Assembly: GCA_046349915.1 (NCBI GenBank)
Contig: JAXMBL010000004.1
Location: 1-64,000, forward strand
Reading direction: 5' to 3'
Length of the DNA: 64,000 bases
From: CAIXSC01 sp046349915
GTDB lineage: Bacteria; Planctomycetota; Planctomycetia; Pirellulales; Pirellulaceae
The notes under the pieces are model-generated. The model did not search any database and was not told the DNA's origin. It saw only the letters and a program-made list of their open reading frames with translations. Positions 50,193 through 61,347 of the stretch are shown piece by piece. How positions within the stretch are numbered: position 1 is the first letter of the stretch; every line of letters begins with the position of its first letter. Made by a program: the position numbers and the translations under genes.

Positions 50193-53100
50193 ATGTTCCT
50201 GAAACACAACACTGCTCGTTCCCGCAAGTGCGCCTCTTCGACTCGCCGATCGCTCTTGCGACGGCTTCGGCTCGAATCGTTGGAAGATCGGCGAGTGATG
50301 GCGCCGCTGGCCGATACGTCGCTGTCGCTGCCAGCGTCGGCGATGCTCGGTTCGTCGGTCTCGATGTCGGTCGTCTTCGACAACACAGCCACGAATCTGC
50401 TGACGAATACGGGATACGGGCCGTACGTCGACGCCATCTTCCCGAATGCCGGGGCGGACGGGGACGACGGTTTGACGTTCCAGGGCGTTACCGCCAACGG
50501 CTTGACGTTGAGCCCTCTTCGAGTGACGTTTGACGCCTTCGGTCAAGCGATTCATCCCTTCGCGGTGACGGGGGCAGGCGCTCCGCTTGTCGTGAACCAT
50601 CCCGATGGAGCGGCAGGAGCTGGCGACGAGTTGGTGGTTGTGATGTTGCCGTTCGGCAGCTTCACGCCGACTCAAACGCCCGTGACCTTGAACTACACGG
50701 CCACGTTGAGCGACTTGGCGGATTTGGATCAGCCCTTGCCGGTGACGGTGATTGGCGGATATCGCTACGGCGCGACGGAACTGGACGATCCCTTGTCGGA
50801 TCCACCGATTCGAGGCGCCGCGGATAGTGCACTCCTGACGCCGTCCGCCATTGAACTCGTAAAGACCTATTTGGGAACGGGCGATGATGATGGGGCCACA
50901 GTCGAACTCGCCACGGGTCCCAATCATCCAGGGACATTCAGAATTCGCGTTGATCTGGCGGACGGACAAGAGCTGACAGGTCTGCAACTGACCGACATTC
51001 TGCCCGCGCAACATGCCTACACGGGCATCACCTCCTTGCAGATCAATGGCGCGGCCGCGGTGGCAGGCACGGACTACGTCGTCGTGAGTCAGCCGAACGT
51101 GATGACCGCCCCGCCCTATGTGGCCAGCAACCCCAATCGTACGCTCGCGGTTGCTTTCCAGGATTCGGTGGGAACACCTCGAGTGATCACGGGGAGCGGA
51201 GTGGGAACGATCGTGCTGACGGTCGGTTACTACATCCCCGAGTTCCAAGCGAACGGCGTCACGCCTGTCGTGAACCCGACCACGGGCGACAAGCAAGTCG
51301 AATCGAATACGGTTTCGGCCGTCGCCACGTTCGATCCCAAGGACGTTCGAGATCCAGTGAGCGCCGTTAACATCACGTCGACGCCAACGACGGTCCGTGA
51401 AGAGTCGCTGACTTTGCAGAAGTCGAGCTCTCTAGTGGTCGACGTGGGACCGGCCGGGATGAGCCCGGGAGATATCGTCGAATGGACGTTGAACTTCAAT
51501 GTGTCCGACTTCTTTGCCTTCGATAATCTGCGTATTGTGGACGTATTAGGCGATGGCGCCGAATTCGACCCGCTGGATCCCAATCCGCAACTCGGTATCG
51601 CCCCTCGCTTGTCGATCACTCGCGGCGGCGTTACCTCGGGGCCCTTGAGCTTTACGCCGTTGGACAACTACACCTATTCGGTCGATACGGATGGTCTTCC
51701 AGGGAACTTCCCGGCGTTGGAATCCGACCCACTGTATACGGGCGAGACGCAGTTTGATTTCGATGTCTCGGAGTTGCTCCGTGACAATGGGTTGGACACC
51801 AAGATGGTGGGTGGGTTGTTTGTCAACCGCAATTCCAACGTAGGACCGACGTCGGCGACGATCACATTCCGCACCCGAGTGCTCGATCGATTCCGCGAGA
51901 CCTTCACCAGCGGCTTCTCGAATATTGACGAACGTGACACGATCTCGAACACGGCCACTCTTACGGCCGATGTGCTGGGCGCCGGCTTCGTTCCGACGGG
52001 AGCGACCGAGTCGGACTCGGGCGGCGCAGTCATCCAAATGGTGCAAGGAACTTGGCAGAAGACGATCTACGCTGTTAACGGGAGCACCGTACTCCCGTCG
52101 CCGCTGCGTCTGAACGCCGGTGACGAGGTGACCTATCGCTTGCAATACAATCTGGCGATTGGCGACTACGAACGGCTGACGATCTCCGACTTCCTGCCTC
52201 TGCCGGTCTTCCGCGTGGATGACGCGGATGCATCGTCGCCTTTCGGTTCCCCGATCTACTCGGATGGACCCGCGTGGACCATGGCAGACGACTTCTTGTT
52301 GGCGCCGACCGCGGCGACCCCCGCTAGTGGTCAATGGAAGCGAGGTCCCGCGGACACGCACACGCAGTTCGCCGATGGCAATGGCGATAGCGTGCCCGGT
52401 GATGTAACAGTGACCACGGATTACGACAGCAACGAGTTGCGATTCAGCTTCGGAGTCTATGATGATCCGCTGAATTCGGCGGGTGTCGTTGATCTGTTGT
52501 TCACGGTGACCGCCACGGGTGATCCGTTCGCCGACGGTCTGTTCTTGACCAACGAAGCGGTCGTCTCGATGTCGAATACATACGTGCAGTCGGCCGAGAC
52601 GCCGGCGGTTGTACAGATCGAGATGGGTTCGCCCAATCTGAACATCACGAAGGGCGCTGTCGCGACCGATTCAGGGAAAGCTGTATTCACTTCGGCCACG
52701 GTGGGACCGGTGGCGTTTAGCGCGCCTGGAACCATTGGTTCTCGTTGGGCAGGCACCGTCAATTCGCAGATGTTGGCTACCACGCCGATTGATAGCAACG
52801 TCTCGGGAGTCGATGCCGGCGACATTGTCACGTTCGCCATTGTCGTGGAGAACGTCGGCAATGGACGCCGAGGCGCCTACGACGTGCAGATTCGCGATGC
52901 ATTGCCAGCGGGATTCGTGGCGCCGCCGAGTGGCTTCAATATTCGGGTGAGTGATGGTACTGGCGCTGCTCATACTTATACGGCCGTCGATCCATTAGAC
53001 ACCGAGCCGTTGTTTGGCGATGGTATCAACATCGACGATCCTGGTCCCACGGGCCCCACCGTGGATGGAACCAACGCGGGATCGATCGACGCCTATAACG

Positions 53101-56100
53101 ATGTCAGCGGGCGCAACATTCTGATCATCACCTACGATGCGATGCTCAGCGACATCCCGCCCGCCTCGACGCATACCAACACGGCGACTTTGTTCAATTA
53201 CGCGGCAGATGATGGAGGTCGAGATTTCACCGCGAGTTACAGCACTGCCACCAGCAATTACTCGGGTAGCGACCAGTCCGACGATGCGACGGCGACCGTG
53301 CCTGCGGGCGCTCTCGCCAAGTCGCTGGTTGTCACCAGTGAATCGAGCACCGTGGGCGCCAATGTGACGATTGGTGAAATCGTTCGCTATCGGCTGGAAG
53401 TCGTCCTTCCCGAATCGACCTCTGACAACGTCGTGCTGACCGATCTTTTGCCAACCGGTATGCAATTCCTGAACGATGGCACGGCGACCATTGCATTCGT
53501 CGCTGACAATGCCGTCACGGGATCGATCCTGTCGTCGCTCGTGGGGCCGGGCGCCGGCTTGGTTGTCGATGGCAACGAGGCGAATGTCGGCACTATCCAT
53601 CCGACATTCGTCATTCCCGGCGGAGTGATCAGCCTGAGCGGCAACGATCCACGCTTCCAACTCGGGACGTTGACAATTGATGAGAACGACGACAACGACG
53701 AATTCCTTGTGGTCGAGTTCAACGCGCTGGTCTTGAATGACGCGACGAACGACGCAGGCGACGTGCTCGCCAATTCGTTCTCGCTCAGTAGTGACGACTT
53801 CGCGACCGTCACAAGCACGCCAGTGAACGTGACCATTCGCGAACCACAGGTAGTGGTTACCAAGTCGATCGACGGTGCGCCTCCCGCGGATGCCGCCGAC
53901 TCAGTGGCGTATCGAGTGCAGGTGACGAATAGTGGGTCGGCGACCGCGTTCGAGGTGCAACTGACTGATGTCCTGCCCGCCGCATTGCAGCTAAATGTCT
54001 CCAGCGTCGTCATTGACAGTAATACAGGCGGCTCGACGGGGGTGACGATCACGAGCGGCAACACGGTCGGCGACACATCGGTCGGTCTGTCGATCAGTTC
54101 GATGCCTGTAGGCGCCACCGTGGAAATTACCTTCACGGCTCAGACCGTGATTGGGGTGACGCCGTCTGACCTGATCACGAATCAAGCGGATGTGGTTTAC
54201 ACCAGCCTGCCTGGCGCCGGCACGGTAGGCAATCCGACGGGGAGCAACGTGCCGGGATTGAGCGGCGCCAGTGATGGTGAACGCGACGGAAGCACAACGC
54301 CGGCCCAGAACGACTATACCGACTCGGATACGGCAAGCTTCACGACTAGCGCGCTCGGGCTGGTTAAGAGCATTACTTCCACCTCCGAAACGCACACGAC
54401 GGGCACGAATGTGGCCATCGGTGAAATCGTCCGCTATCGTCTGACAACTCGGCTGATCGAAGGAACTCATTCCAATCTGCGAATTTCCGACGCGTTGCCC
54501 ACAGGCCTGTCGTTCCTGAACGATGGCACGGCGACCGTTGCGTTCGTCTCGGATGTCGCTGGGGCCATCACTTCGACCGTCCTTGCCGGTGCAGGTTTGG
54601 ATCTGGTGGGTGATCAAACAACGGTTGGCGGTCTGACGCCGACGTTTGTGATTCCCGGCGGTCAAATTACCGCGGGCGCGACCACAGTCTTCTCGTTGGG
54701 GAACGTCATCAACAACGACTCGGATGGCAACTCCGAGTTCATGGTGATCGAATTCAACGCACTGGTCACGAACGGTATCAACACGAACAACGGCAATGTG
54801 AAGCCCAACAGTTATTCGGCGGAGGTGGACGCCGACGCGCCTGTCTTCTCCAACTCGGTCGACGTGACGATCCGCGAGCCGCTCTTGACGCTCGATCTGA
54901 CGCTGCTGAGTCCCGCGCCGTCGGACGCGGGCGATACGGCGAATTATCAGGTCGTGTTGGCGAACACCGGTTCGACGACTGCCTTCGACGTGCGCCTGAC
55001 CGACCTGCTCCCCTCGCAACTGACTCTGAATTCGGGTTCGGTCGTTGTGACGCTCGCGGGAGGCGCCTCGACCCAGACGATCGTCTTGGGTAATGGAGTC
55101 GGCGATTCGTCGGTCGAGGTGACCATCGGCTCGATGCCGGTTGGTTCCACCGTGACGGTGACCTTTAACGCCGTGGCGAACACGACAATCGCTCCGAACG
55201 TAAGCGTTTCTGATACGGCCAACGTCACTTACACCAGCTTGCCTGGCGCTGGAACCGCGAGTAACCCGACTGGGAGTTCGACGCCAGGCGCCAGCGGCGC
55301 TGCGACGGGCGAACGGGATGGTTCCGGTACGCCAAGTTACAATGACTACTCGGCGACTGACACGGTTGCTTTCAATTCGGCGCCTGTCATCCCGGTCAAG
55401 TCGATTGCCGCAACTTCGGAGGCGAGTACTTCCGGTAGCAATCTGACGATCGGCGAGATCATTCGCTATCGCTTGGCGACTCGCTTGCCGGAAGGAACGT
55501 CGACGAATTTCCGCTTGGTCGACACGCTTCCCACCGGACTCACCTATTTGAACGACGGCACGACGCGCCTCGCGTTCGTCTCGGACGGCGCGACCAACAC
55601 GATAGTCTCAAGCGTGGGCGCACTCAGCGGCGCGGGGCTGGAGATTGTCGGTGACAACGCGTCGACTTATGCGTCGTTGAGTCCGACATTCGCCCTGCCT
55701 GGCTCGCAGATCACGACCGGCGCCTCGTTGACCTTTACGCTGGGCGACCTGACTAATCTGGAAAGCGACGCGGACGATGAGTATGTGATTGTCGAGTTCA
55801 ATGCGTTAGTCGCCAACACCGCGGCGAATGTCGCGGCGTCGGTCAAGAACAATTCATACTCGGTCCTGATTGGCGCTGCGCCCGCGGTCACATCGGGAGT
55901 GGTTTCGGCGACGATCGTCGAACCATCGATTGTGAATCTCAACAAGGGCATTGTCGGCGCCGCTCCCACCGACGCACAAGACTTTGTTACGTATCGAGTG
56001 ACGTTCAGCAACACGGGATCGACGACGGCGTTCAATGTCCAAGTCGCCGATGACATCAGCGCGTTGCCGCTGTCGCTGAATCCCGCCACTGTGACTTTGA

Positions 56101-59100
56101 CACGAACGGATGGCATCACGACGGGCTGGACGAATAACTCGACCAGTTCCTTGCTGGATGTCGCCATCGATTCACTGCCCGTGGGAGTGGGCGTGACACT
56201 GGAGTTCACGGCGCAGGTGCTGGTGTCGGCGAGTCCCTCGCAGACGGTGAACAATACGGCGAATGTGACGTTCACCAGCCTTCCAGGTCCGAACGGGACG
56301 ACTGTTAATGCAACGGGATCGAGCACTCCGGGAGTGAGTGGTGCGGCGGATGGAGAACGCAATGGTTCTGGCGTAGGCGTCAACACCTACTTGGACAGCG
56401 GATCGACGCAGTTCACGCTCGCTCCCCCGTCCCCGACCAAGACGATTGTGGCGACCAGCGAGGCGCACACCACGGGGACGAACGTCGCGATCGGCGAAAT
56501 CGTTCGGTATCGCCTGCAAACGAGTCTCTCGGAAGGAACCACCACGAATCTACGATTGGTGGATACCTTGCCGACGGGCATGTCGCTGCTTGACCTGTCG
56601 CAAGTGATGGTGTCGTGGAGCGCGGATGCGGATGTGTTGGAAGACGCGACGCTCGCGGGCGCCGACAACGATGCGATTCCTCCCAGCTTTGTGCTGCCCG
56701 CGGGACGAATCTCGGTGGTGGGGCAGACGATTACGTTCGATCTAGGCACGCTTGTCAATCAAGACGATGACGCGGGCGCCGAGACGGTGACGTTGGAATT
56801 CAACGCACTGGTCGGCAATGTTGCTGGAAACGTGAACAACACCTCGCTGTCGAATCAATTCGTCGTGTCGGTGAACGGCACGAATCTGGCGACCAGCAGC
56901 CCGGTAACCGCGACGGTGCGCACTCCGTCCGTCACGAACTTCACGAAGTCGATCGTTGGCGCATCGCCGGTCGATGCGGGGGATGTCGTGCAGTATCGAG
57001 TGACTTACTCCAATACGGGGACGACCACGGCGTTCGACAGTCGCGTGTTGGATGATCTGGCGAGCTTACCGCTCACGCTGAATACCGGAACTGTAGTGGT
57101 GACCTTAGGCGGCGGCGCCGCGGGGATCGTCGACGCCAGCGATTCCGACACGTTGGACATCACGATCAGCTCGATTCCGGTGGGCGGCAGTGTGACGATC
57201 GATTACGAAGCGACCGTGACTTCGGCCATTACCCCGCTGCAAAGCGTCACCAACACCGCGTCGCTCGCGTACACCTCGTTGCCGGGCGCAAACGGTACGA
57301 CGGTCAATGCCACGGGCAGTTCGACCCCTGGCACACCGGGATCAGCGACGGGCGAACGTGACGGTTCGGGCGGCGCGATCAACAACTACCGTCGCACGAG
57401 CAGTCGCTCGTTCACGGCGGGCGCGCCGACGGTGTTAAAGTCGATCAATTCGACTTCGATTGCGGAGACTGCCAGCGGCCGTTTCAACGCAACGAATCCT
57501 GACGTGGCGATTGGGGAAACGGTGACCTACCGAGTGACGACGACGCTTCGGGAGGGAACCAGCACGATCACGATCACCGATAACGTTCCGGCGGGCATGA
57601 GCATTCTGTCGGCGAGTGTGATTTCGATCGGGTCGCAGATCTCGGGATCGTTACTGTCGGTGGGGTCGCCAGCCGTTCTCTCGGACGTGAATGTCGTAGA
57701 TGGATTGAACGATCGAGCGGTCTTCAGTTTTGGTACGGTTACGAACTCGCCCGATAACGTCTCCGATGCGCTCGATCAGATCGTGATCGAGGTAGTGGGA
57801 CGGGTCGAGAATGTTGTCGGCAACATCTCGGGTACCACGCTCACGAACACGGCCGTTCTGAATTACGGCAGCGGTTCGGCGAGCAGCCAGCAAACGGTGG
57901 ATGTCGTCGTCGCGGACCTGCAAATTGCGAAGACGGTCGTTCCGACCACGGCGAACTCGAACAGGTATCGGCTAGCGGTGACGCATACCGCGGCCAGCCA
58001 AGCGCCGGCCTTTGACGTGATACTCGCGGATCTCATGTCGAATCCAGCGTTGCAACTGGTTGCCGGCTCGGTGACGATTGATGCGGCGACCACGGTTGTT
58101 GGTGCGACGATCACGTCAGGCAATGGTGGTGGCGATACCACGGTCGCGGTTTCGGCGCCTGTCTTTGAATTGGGCCAAACGCTGATCGTGACCTTCGATG
58201 CGACCATTCCGAGTTTGCAGGCCGCGCGGATCGACAATACGGCGAGCGTGAATTGGGATAGCAATCCACTGCCCGGTCCCTCGCGCACAGGCTTGGCGTC
58301 GGCGACAAGGAGCGTAGGCGCGATCGGAGACTTGGTCTTCTTCGATACGGATGGGGATGGAAGTCCGGATGTCGGCGAGCCAGGTATTCCGAGCATCGCG
58401 GTTCAATTGACCTGGGCGGGGCCGGACGGCATCTTGGCGACGGCGGGCGACAACGTCGTGTACAGCACGACCACGAACTCGGCGGGCGGTTATCAATTCC
58501 GCGGCTTGCCCGATGGCGTCTACCGTGTCGATGTGACGCCGCCGTCGGGTGCGTCGCCAACTGGCGATGCGGATGGAGGATTGGACAACCGATCGCAACT
58601 CACCCTGGTCAATGCGGTCGCGGCGATTAATAACGCTCAGGACTTTGGTTATCGCGGAACGGGCGCCGTCGGGGACAACGTCTTCTCGGACGTGAATCTC
58701 AATGGCATACGTGACGTCGGCGAAATTGGCATCGGGGGAATCCTCGTAACGCTGGCCTATGACGCGGACGGCAATGGTTCGCGTGAGACCCTGTTCACCA
58801 CGACGACCAATTCCAACGGCGACTACCGGTTCGATTATCTACTCGGTGGTTCGTACGAGGTATCGATCGCAGCGCCGGTGGGATCTTTCCCGACCACCGA
58901 TTTGGATGGCGATACGGTGGATGACACCTCGCATGCGTTCACCTTGGGCGCCGGTGAGACTCGCCTGACCGAGGACTTTGGTCTAGCGATGCCAGCCGAC
59001 CTGTCGTTGGTCAAGAGCATCTCGCCGAACACGCCGCCTTATGGTGGAACGGTCACGTTCACCATTGAGGTGTCGAACGCGGGGCCATTTGCCGCGACTG

Positions 59101-61325
59101 GGGTCTCGGTGGAAGACATCGCGCCTTCGGGATTTACCAGCATCTTGGGGATAACGCCGAGTGGATCGTTGGTGGGGAACACCATCACGTGGAGCGGGCT
59201 CTCGTTGGCGGTCGGCGCGACGGTGACCCTGTCTTACACCGCGGTTGTGACGGCCGGCGGCACTTTCCCAGGCGACTATACGAACTCGGCGCAGGTGACC
59301 ACCTCGCAGCAGTACGATCCTGACAGCACGCCTGACAACGACATTTCGTCGGAGGACGATCAAGATTCCGCGGTGGCGTTGGTGCCGGTGATTCATCTGG
59401 AGTCGTATGTCAATGGATTGGATGCCGACACTGCGGCGACTGCCGCGGGCATACGAGCAGGGACGAATGCCACGTTGACGTACGTGGTGACCAATCCGGG
59501 TGGCGTTGCGTTGACGAATGTGACGGTGGTCGATGACAACGGCACCACGGGTACGACATCCGATGACTTCTCGCCGACTTATGTCTCGGGAGACACGAAC
59601 GGCAATCTGGCGCTCGAGCCTGGCGAGGTTTGGACGTTCAGCGCCACTCGTCCGATTCGATATGGTCTAACTGCATCGATGCCCGCAGTGAGCGGTCGAT
59701 CGATTGCGGACGCGAATGTTGTGGTGACCGACGAAGATCCGATCTTTGTCGAAGGGTTAGTGAATGTTGGCGTGTTGGCGACCGATCGATTGTGCGCGAA
59801 CAACGTGCGGATCGTTGATCTCGATACTGGCGCCACTCTCCGATCCTTCGCTCCTTTCGAGACGTCTTTCTCGGGTGGCGTTTCGGTGGCTTACGGAGAC
59901 CTGACTGGTGATGGCATTGATGAAATGATTCTCGGCGCGGGTGCGGGACGCCAAGCGGAGATTCGGGTCTTCACGCAAGCGGGCGTGGAACTCACTCAGT
60001 ATCGCACGTTGGCTTGGCCTGCGACTTACACGGGTGGGATCGAAGTTGAAGTTGGGGACTACGATGGCGATGGTGACAAGGATCTGATTGCCGTGCCGAA
60101 GACCGGGGCTGTCCAAGTCAGAGTCTTTGCCAATACGCCTCTGGCGGCCGACCCCATTGGAAATAGCCCAGCGCTAACGTTGACGCCTGCATTCCCAGTT
60201 GGTTTTGTCGGCGGTGCGGACGTTGCAGTGGGGAATCTGATTCAGAATCCGGCCGCGGTCGGCTCACCCGATCCAGTCGAAATCGTAGTGGGCAGTGGCA
60301 AGGGAATTCGATCGACGGTGTTGGTCTACAGTCGGTCTGGCGGTGGCACATGGCAACTGTCGGATACTCTTCTGCCGTTTACCACCACTTACACGGGCGG
60401 CGTGAATCTCTCGGCGGGCCGTATCAACTCGGATGCCATCGACGATCTCATCGTCTCGCCTTTGAATGGCAATAATTCGACGATCGAAGTGTGGGACGGC
60501 AACACTACCGACGCGGTAGACGTTCGCCTTTCAACCTTCACGACATTCTTCGATTTGGCGTCTCGCAACAGCGGAGTCTACACATATCCGCTCGATGCGA
60601 ACTCGGATGGCATCGCCGAGAAGATTGTTGCCGTGCAAGGTCTCTACGCAACCGCGTCGGGACCACGTGTCTACAATTCGAATGGCGTGGGCGGATACTC
60701 GCAACTAGTCGTTCCGTTGGCGCCGCGAAGCGTCACGGGATTGACGAATGTGGACCCCTCGGTGATCGCTCAGTTCTACTCACCGCCGGTTGGCGCGTAT
60801 GGAGGCTCGGGCGAGGCGGTTGAGTCGCCGCTGGTTGTGACGAGCACTGTCGACTGGGTTGGTCCCGTGCCCTTCTCCGCAACAAACGTCGAGTTTCCGG
60901 CGGATGTGGACGGTGACGGGATCGTATCGCCCGCTGACGCTTTGCGACTGGTTAACTTGCTAAACGAGTTGGGGGCAGGCTTCCAGTGGTCGCAAGCGGA
61001 AGTGGTGAGCGAAGGGGGGCAGAGCCTCTGGGCGGCGCCGGTATCCGAAGGAGGAGACGGATTCGCGGATGTCGACGCCGATGGAATCTTGTCGCCTCGC
61101 GATGTATTGTGGGTGATTGCCGAATTGAATCTGGCGCGAGCGACGCAGGGAGACGGCGAAGCCGCGACCGACAACCAAACGGATGCGTCGTCGGAGGCGA
61201 GGTCGGAAGCTGACGCTTCGACGCGGGCCGTCGACGCGATCTTCGCGGGTTCCGCCTCCGCGAACTCGGCGTTTGCCGATGCCTCGGTGAAGGCCGCGGA
61301 CGCTCTCTTTGAGGTGTTCGAGTGA
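50193..61325 (+). CDS. Giant secreted repeat protein: DUF11/isopeptide-like repeats, SdrD-B, FG-GAP, dockerin
   Basis: 3710 aa. Residues 24-36, LRLESLEDRRVMA, match the LEPR-XLL leader motif of planctomycete secreted giants. Residues ~40-1035 hold beta-rich DUF11/D2-type domains. Five long repeats of about 345 residues follow (see repeat feature). Around 2710 and 2827 are two SdrD-B domains (IGDLVFFDTDGDGSPDVGEP and VGDNVFSDVNLNGIRDVGEI). At ~2935 is a DUF11 domain (LSLVKSISPNTPPYGGTVTF), at ~3190-3527 an FG-GAP/propeller region (GDLTGDGIDEMILGAGAGRQ, GDYDGDGDKDLIAV). At ~3568-3646 lies a type I dockerin with EF-hand loops DVDGDGIVSPAD and DVDADGILSPRD. The last 70 residues are A/S/D-rich, ending ADALFEVFE. 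Likely a cell-surface or matrix adhesin with calcium sites; partner cohesin is not in this window. Confidence 0.93.
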   Translation: MFLKHNTARSRKCASSTRRSLLRRLRLESLEDRRVMAPLADTSLSLPASAMLGSSVSMSVVFDNTATNLLTNTGYGPYVDAIFPNAGADGDDGLTFQGVTANGLTLSPLRVTFDAFGQAIHPFAVTGAGAPLVVNHPDGAAGAGDELVVVMLPFGSFTPTQTPVTLNYTATLSDLADLDQPLPVTVIGGYRYGATELDDPLSDPPIRGAADSALLTPSAIELVKTYLGTGDDDGATVELATGPNHPGTFRIRVDLADGQELTGLQLTDILPAQHAYTGITSLQINGAAAVAGTDYVVVSQPNVMTAPPYVASNPNRTLAVAFQDSVGTPRVITGSGVGTIVLTVGYYIPEFQANGVTPVVNPTTGDKQVESNTVSAVATFDPKDVRDPVSAVNITSTPTTVREESLTLQKSSSLVVDVGPAGMSPGDIVEWTLNFNVSDFFAFDNLRIVDVLGDGAEFDPLDPNPQLGIAPRLSITRGGVTSGPLSFTPLDNYTYSVDTDGLPGNFPALESDPLYTGETQFDFDVSELLRDNGLDTKMVGGLFVNRNSNVGPTSATITFRTRVLDRFRETFTSGFSNIDERDTISNTATLTADVLGAGFVPTGATESDSGGAVIQMVQGTWQKTIYAVNGSTVLPSPLRLNAGDEVTYRLQYNLAIGDYERLTISDFLPLPVFRVDDADASSPFGSPIYSDGPAWTMADDFLLAPTAATPASGQWKRGPADTHTQFADGNGDSVPGDVTVTTDYDSNELRFSFGVYDDPLNSAGVVDLLFTVTATGDPFADGLFLTNEAVVSMSNTYVQSAETPAVVQIEMGSPNLNITKGAVATDSGKAVFTSATVGPVAFSAPGTIGSRWAGTVNSQMLATTPIDSNVSGVDAGDIVTFAIVVENVGNGRRGAYDVQIRDALPAGFVAPPSGFNIRVSDGTGAAHTYTAVDPLDTEPLFGDGINIDDPGPTGPTVDGTNAGSIDAYNDVSGRNILIITYDAMLSDIPPASTHTNTATLFNYAADDGGRDFTASYSTATSNYSGSDQSDDATATVPAGALAKSLVVTSESSTVGANVTIGEIVRYRLEVVLPESTSDNVVLTDLLPTGMQFLNDGTATIAFVADNAVTGSILSSLVGPGAGLVVDGNEANVGTIHPTFVIPGGVISLSGNDPRFQLGTLTIDENDDNDEFLVVEFNALVLNDATNDAGDVLANSFSLSSDDFATVTSTPVNVTIREPQVVVTKSIDGAPPADAADSVAYRVQVTNSGSATAFEVQLTDVLPAALQLNVSSVVIDSNTGGSTGVTITSGNTVGDTSVGLSISSMPVGATVEITFTAQTVIGVTPSDLITNQADVVYTSLPGAGTVGNPTGSNVPGLSGASDGERDGSTTPAQNDYTDSDTASFTTSALGLVKSITSTSETHTTGTNVAIGEIVRYRLTTRLIEGTHSNLRISDALPTGLSFLNDGTATVAFVSDVAGAITSTVLAGAGLDLVGDQTTVGGLTPTFVIPGGQITAGATTVFSLGNVINNDSDGNSEFMVIEFNALVTNGINTNNGNVKPNSYSAEVDADAPVFSNSVDVTIREPLLTLDLTLLSPAPSDAGDTANYQVVLANTGSTTAFDVRLTDLLPSQLTLNSGSVVVTLAGGASTQTIVLGNGVGDSSVEVTIGSMPVGSTVTVTFNAVANTTIAPNVSVSDTANVTYTSLPGAGTASNPTGSSTPGASGAATGERDGSGTPSYNDYSATDTVAFNSAPVIPVKSIAATSEASTSGSNLTIGEIIRYRLATRLPEGTSTNFRLVDTLPTGLTYLNDGTTRLAFVSDGATNTIVSSVGALSGAGLEIVGDNASTYASLSPTFALPGSQITTGASLTFTLGDLTNLESDADDEYVIVEFNALVANTAANVAASVKNNSYSVLIGAAPAVTSGVVSATIVEPSIVNLNKGIVGAAPTDAQDFVTYRVTFSNTGSTTAFNVQVADDISALPLSLNPATVTLTRTDGITTGWTNNSTSSLLDVAIDSLPVGVGVTLEFTAQVLVSASPSQTVNNTANVTFTSLPGPNGTTVNATGSSTPGVSGAADGERNGSGVGVNTYLDSGSTQFTLAPPSPTKTIVATSEAHTTGTNVAIGEIVRYRLQTSLSEGTTTNLRLVDTLPTGMSLLDLSQVMVSWSADADVLEDATLAGADNDAIPPSFVLPAGRISVVGQTITFDLGTLVNQDDDAGAETVTLEFNALVGNVAGNVNNTSLSNQFVVSVNGTNLATSSPVTATVRTPSVTNFTKSIVGASPVDAGDVVQYRVTYSNTGTTTAFDSRVLDDLASLPLTLNTGTVVVTLGGGAAGIVDASDSDTLDITISSIPVGGSVTIDYEATVTSAITPLQSVTNTASLAYTSLPGANGTTVNATGSSTPGTPGSATGERDGSGGAINNYRRTSSRSFTAGAPTVLKSINSTSIAETASGRFNATNPDVAIGETVTYRVTTTLREGTSTITITDNVPAGMSILSASVISIGSQISGSLLSVGSPAVLSDVNVVDGLNDRAVFSFGTVTNSPDNVSDALDQIVIEVVGRVENVVGNISGTTLTNTAVLNYGSGSASSQQTVDVVVADLQIAKTVVPTTANSNRYRLAVTHTAASQAPAFDVILADLMSNPALQLVAGSVTIDAATTVVGATITSGNGGGDTTVAVSAPVFELGQTLIVTFDATIPSLQAARIDNTASVNWDSNPLPGPSRTGLASATRSVGAIGDLVFFDTDGDGSPDVGEPGIPSIAVQLTWAGPDGILATAGDNVVYSTTTNSAGGYQFRGLPDGVYRVDVTPPSGASPTGDADGGLDNRSQLTLVNAVAAINNAQDFGYRGTGAVGDNVFSDVNLNGIRDVGEIGIGGILVTLAYDADGNGSRETLFTTTTNSNGDYRFDYLLGGSYEVSIAAPVGSFPTTDLDGDTVDDTSHAFTLGAGETRLTEDFGLAMPADLSLVKSISPNTPPYGGTVTFTIEVSNAGPFAATGVSVEDIAPSGFTSILGITPSGSLVGNTITWSGLSLAVGATVTLSYTAVVTAGGTFPGDYTNSAQVTTSQQYDPDSTPDNDISSEDDQDSAVALVPVIHLESYVNGLDADTAATAAGIRAGTNATLTYVVTNPGGVALTNVTVVDDNGTTGTTSDDFSPTYVSGDTNGNLALEPGEVWTFSATRPIRYGLTASMPAVSGRSIADANVVVTDEDPIFVEGLVNVGVLATDRLCANNVRIVDLDTGATLRSFAPFETSFSGGVSVAYGDLTGDGIDEMILGAGAGRQAEIRVFTQAGVELTQYRTLAWPATYTGGIEVEVGDYDGDGDKDLIAVPKTGAVQVRVFANTPLAADPIGNSPALTLTPAFPVGFVGGADVAVGNLIQNPAAVGSPDPVEIVVGSGKGIRSTVLVYSRSGGGTWQLSDTLLPFTTTYTGGVNLSAGRINSDAIDDLIVSPLNGNNSTIEVWDGNTTDAVDVRLSTFTTFFDLASRNSGVYTYPLDANSDGIAEKIVAVQGLYATASGPRVYNSNGVGGYSQLVVPLAPRSVTGLTNVDPSVIAQFYSPPVGAYGGSGEAVESPLVVTSTVDWVGPVPFSATNVEFPADVDGDGIVSPADALRLVNLLNELGAGFQWSQAEVVSEGGQSLWAAPVSEGGDGFADVDADGILSPRDVLWVIAELNLARATQGDGEAATDNQTDASSEARSEADASTRAVDAIFAGSASANSAFADASVKAADALFEVFE
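53300..57800 (+). repeat. Five tandem ~345-aa repeats inside the giant protein gene
   Basis: Unit starts lie near 53310, 54355, 55390, 56430 and 57430, each opening with KSxxxTSExxTxGxNVxIGE then IVRYRL. Units share LPTGxxFLNDGT, VIEFNALV, TAFxVxLTDxLP, YTSLPGAGT and GERDGSG. Spacing is 1000-1045 bases. The fifth unit is more diverged (IAETASGRFNATNPDVAIGE). The T-to-N/K content and the D/E patterning recall DUF11 and isopeptide-bond D2 domains; I cannot confirm intramolecular Lys-Asn bonds by eye. Confidence 0.85.
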
Positions 61326-61347
61326 GGTAAAGCAGCGCGAGTTCTAA

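Noticed and set aside
50118..51296. 392-aa minus-strand frame at the start of the giant gene
   Set aside because: Histidine/arginine-rich antisense shadow of clear coding sequence.
53991..55019. 342-aa minus-strand frame inside the giant gene
   Set aside because: Shadow of the repeats on the opposite strand; no domain or start context.
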